In this document: piece after piece, positions 5,156-5,169 of the stretch
Position numbering within the stretch: position 1 is the first letter of the stretch
Layout of the letters: each line of letters opens with the position of its first letter
NCBI GenBank assembly: GCA_030598065.1
Contig: JAUVQR010000128.1
Location: 1-5,169, forward strand
DNA length: 5,169 nt
From: Planctomycetota bacterium
GTDB taxonomy: Bacteria; Planctomycetota; Brocadiia; Brocadiales; Bathyanammoxibiaceae
Direction of reading: 5' to 3'
Made by a program: the position numbers and the translations under genes
Notes under the pieces: generated by a model
Databases searched by the model: none
What the model saw: only the letters and a program-made list of their open reading frames with translations
What the model was told of the DNA's origin: nothing

Positions 5156-5169
5156 TGTTTCTTTGGCAG

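Noticed and set aside
4325..5169. Complete type I restriction-modification system
   Set aside because: No helicase, methylase or specificity subunit is present in the window; only an HsdR N-terminal-like domain is seen.
1..5169. CRISPR array, insertion sequence or transposase
   Set aside because: No regularly spaced direct repeats, no terminal inverted repeats with a transposase gene, and no integrase were found.

Overview
The window looks like a bacterial chromosome segment with a Gram-negative type of cell envelope. It encodes an exported di-haem c-type cytochrome, and the ribosome binding sites are near-perfect matches to the 16S 3' end. I cannot name the genus. The PurN and the di-haem peroxidase would fit a Planctomycetota (anammox-like) or another respiratory, cytochrome-rich lineage, but this is only an impression from family resemblance.

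Bases 1-1641 (+ strand): the C-terminal part of phosphoribosylglycinamide formyltransferase (PurN) is followed after 3 bases by a complete M16B zinc metallopeptidase with its HxxEH site. The two probably form one transcription unit.

Bases 1647-3679 (- strand): a secreted di-haem cytochrome c peroxidase/MauG-like protein is read first. A well-formed intrinsic terminator follows, then an XRE-type regulator that appears to start at a TTG codon directly behind a strong Shine-Dalgarno sequence. The regulator and the M16 peptidase are convergent, with only 5 bases between their stop codons. The regulator may control the cytochrome or itself, but no sequence evidence proves this.

Bases 3680-4207: a gene-free stretch of about 360 bases separates the cytochrome from two tRNA genes. 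It holds the cytochrome ribosome binding site, a possible - strand promoter, a perfect DnaA-box 9-mer inside an inverted repeat, and a consensus TTGACA-16-TATAAT promoter. That promoter drives tRNA-Cys(GCA), which encodes its CCA, and tRNA-Leu(UAA), which does not.

Bases 4208-5169: beyond the tRNA-Leu 3' end the sequence becomes visibly more AT-rich. It carries, on the - strand, a stand-alone PD-(D/E)xK protein resembling the N-terminal domain of type I restriction HsdR subunits. Its leader has an A8-G6 double homopolymer just before the start codon and a 14-bp perfect palindrome further upstream. This has the look of a horizontally acquired, defence-related segment next to a tRNA gene. It is the most interesting part of the window, although no complete restriction system, integrase or duplicated attachment site is visible here.
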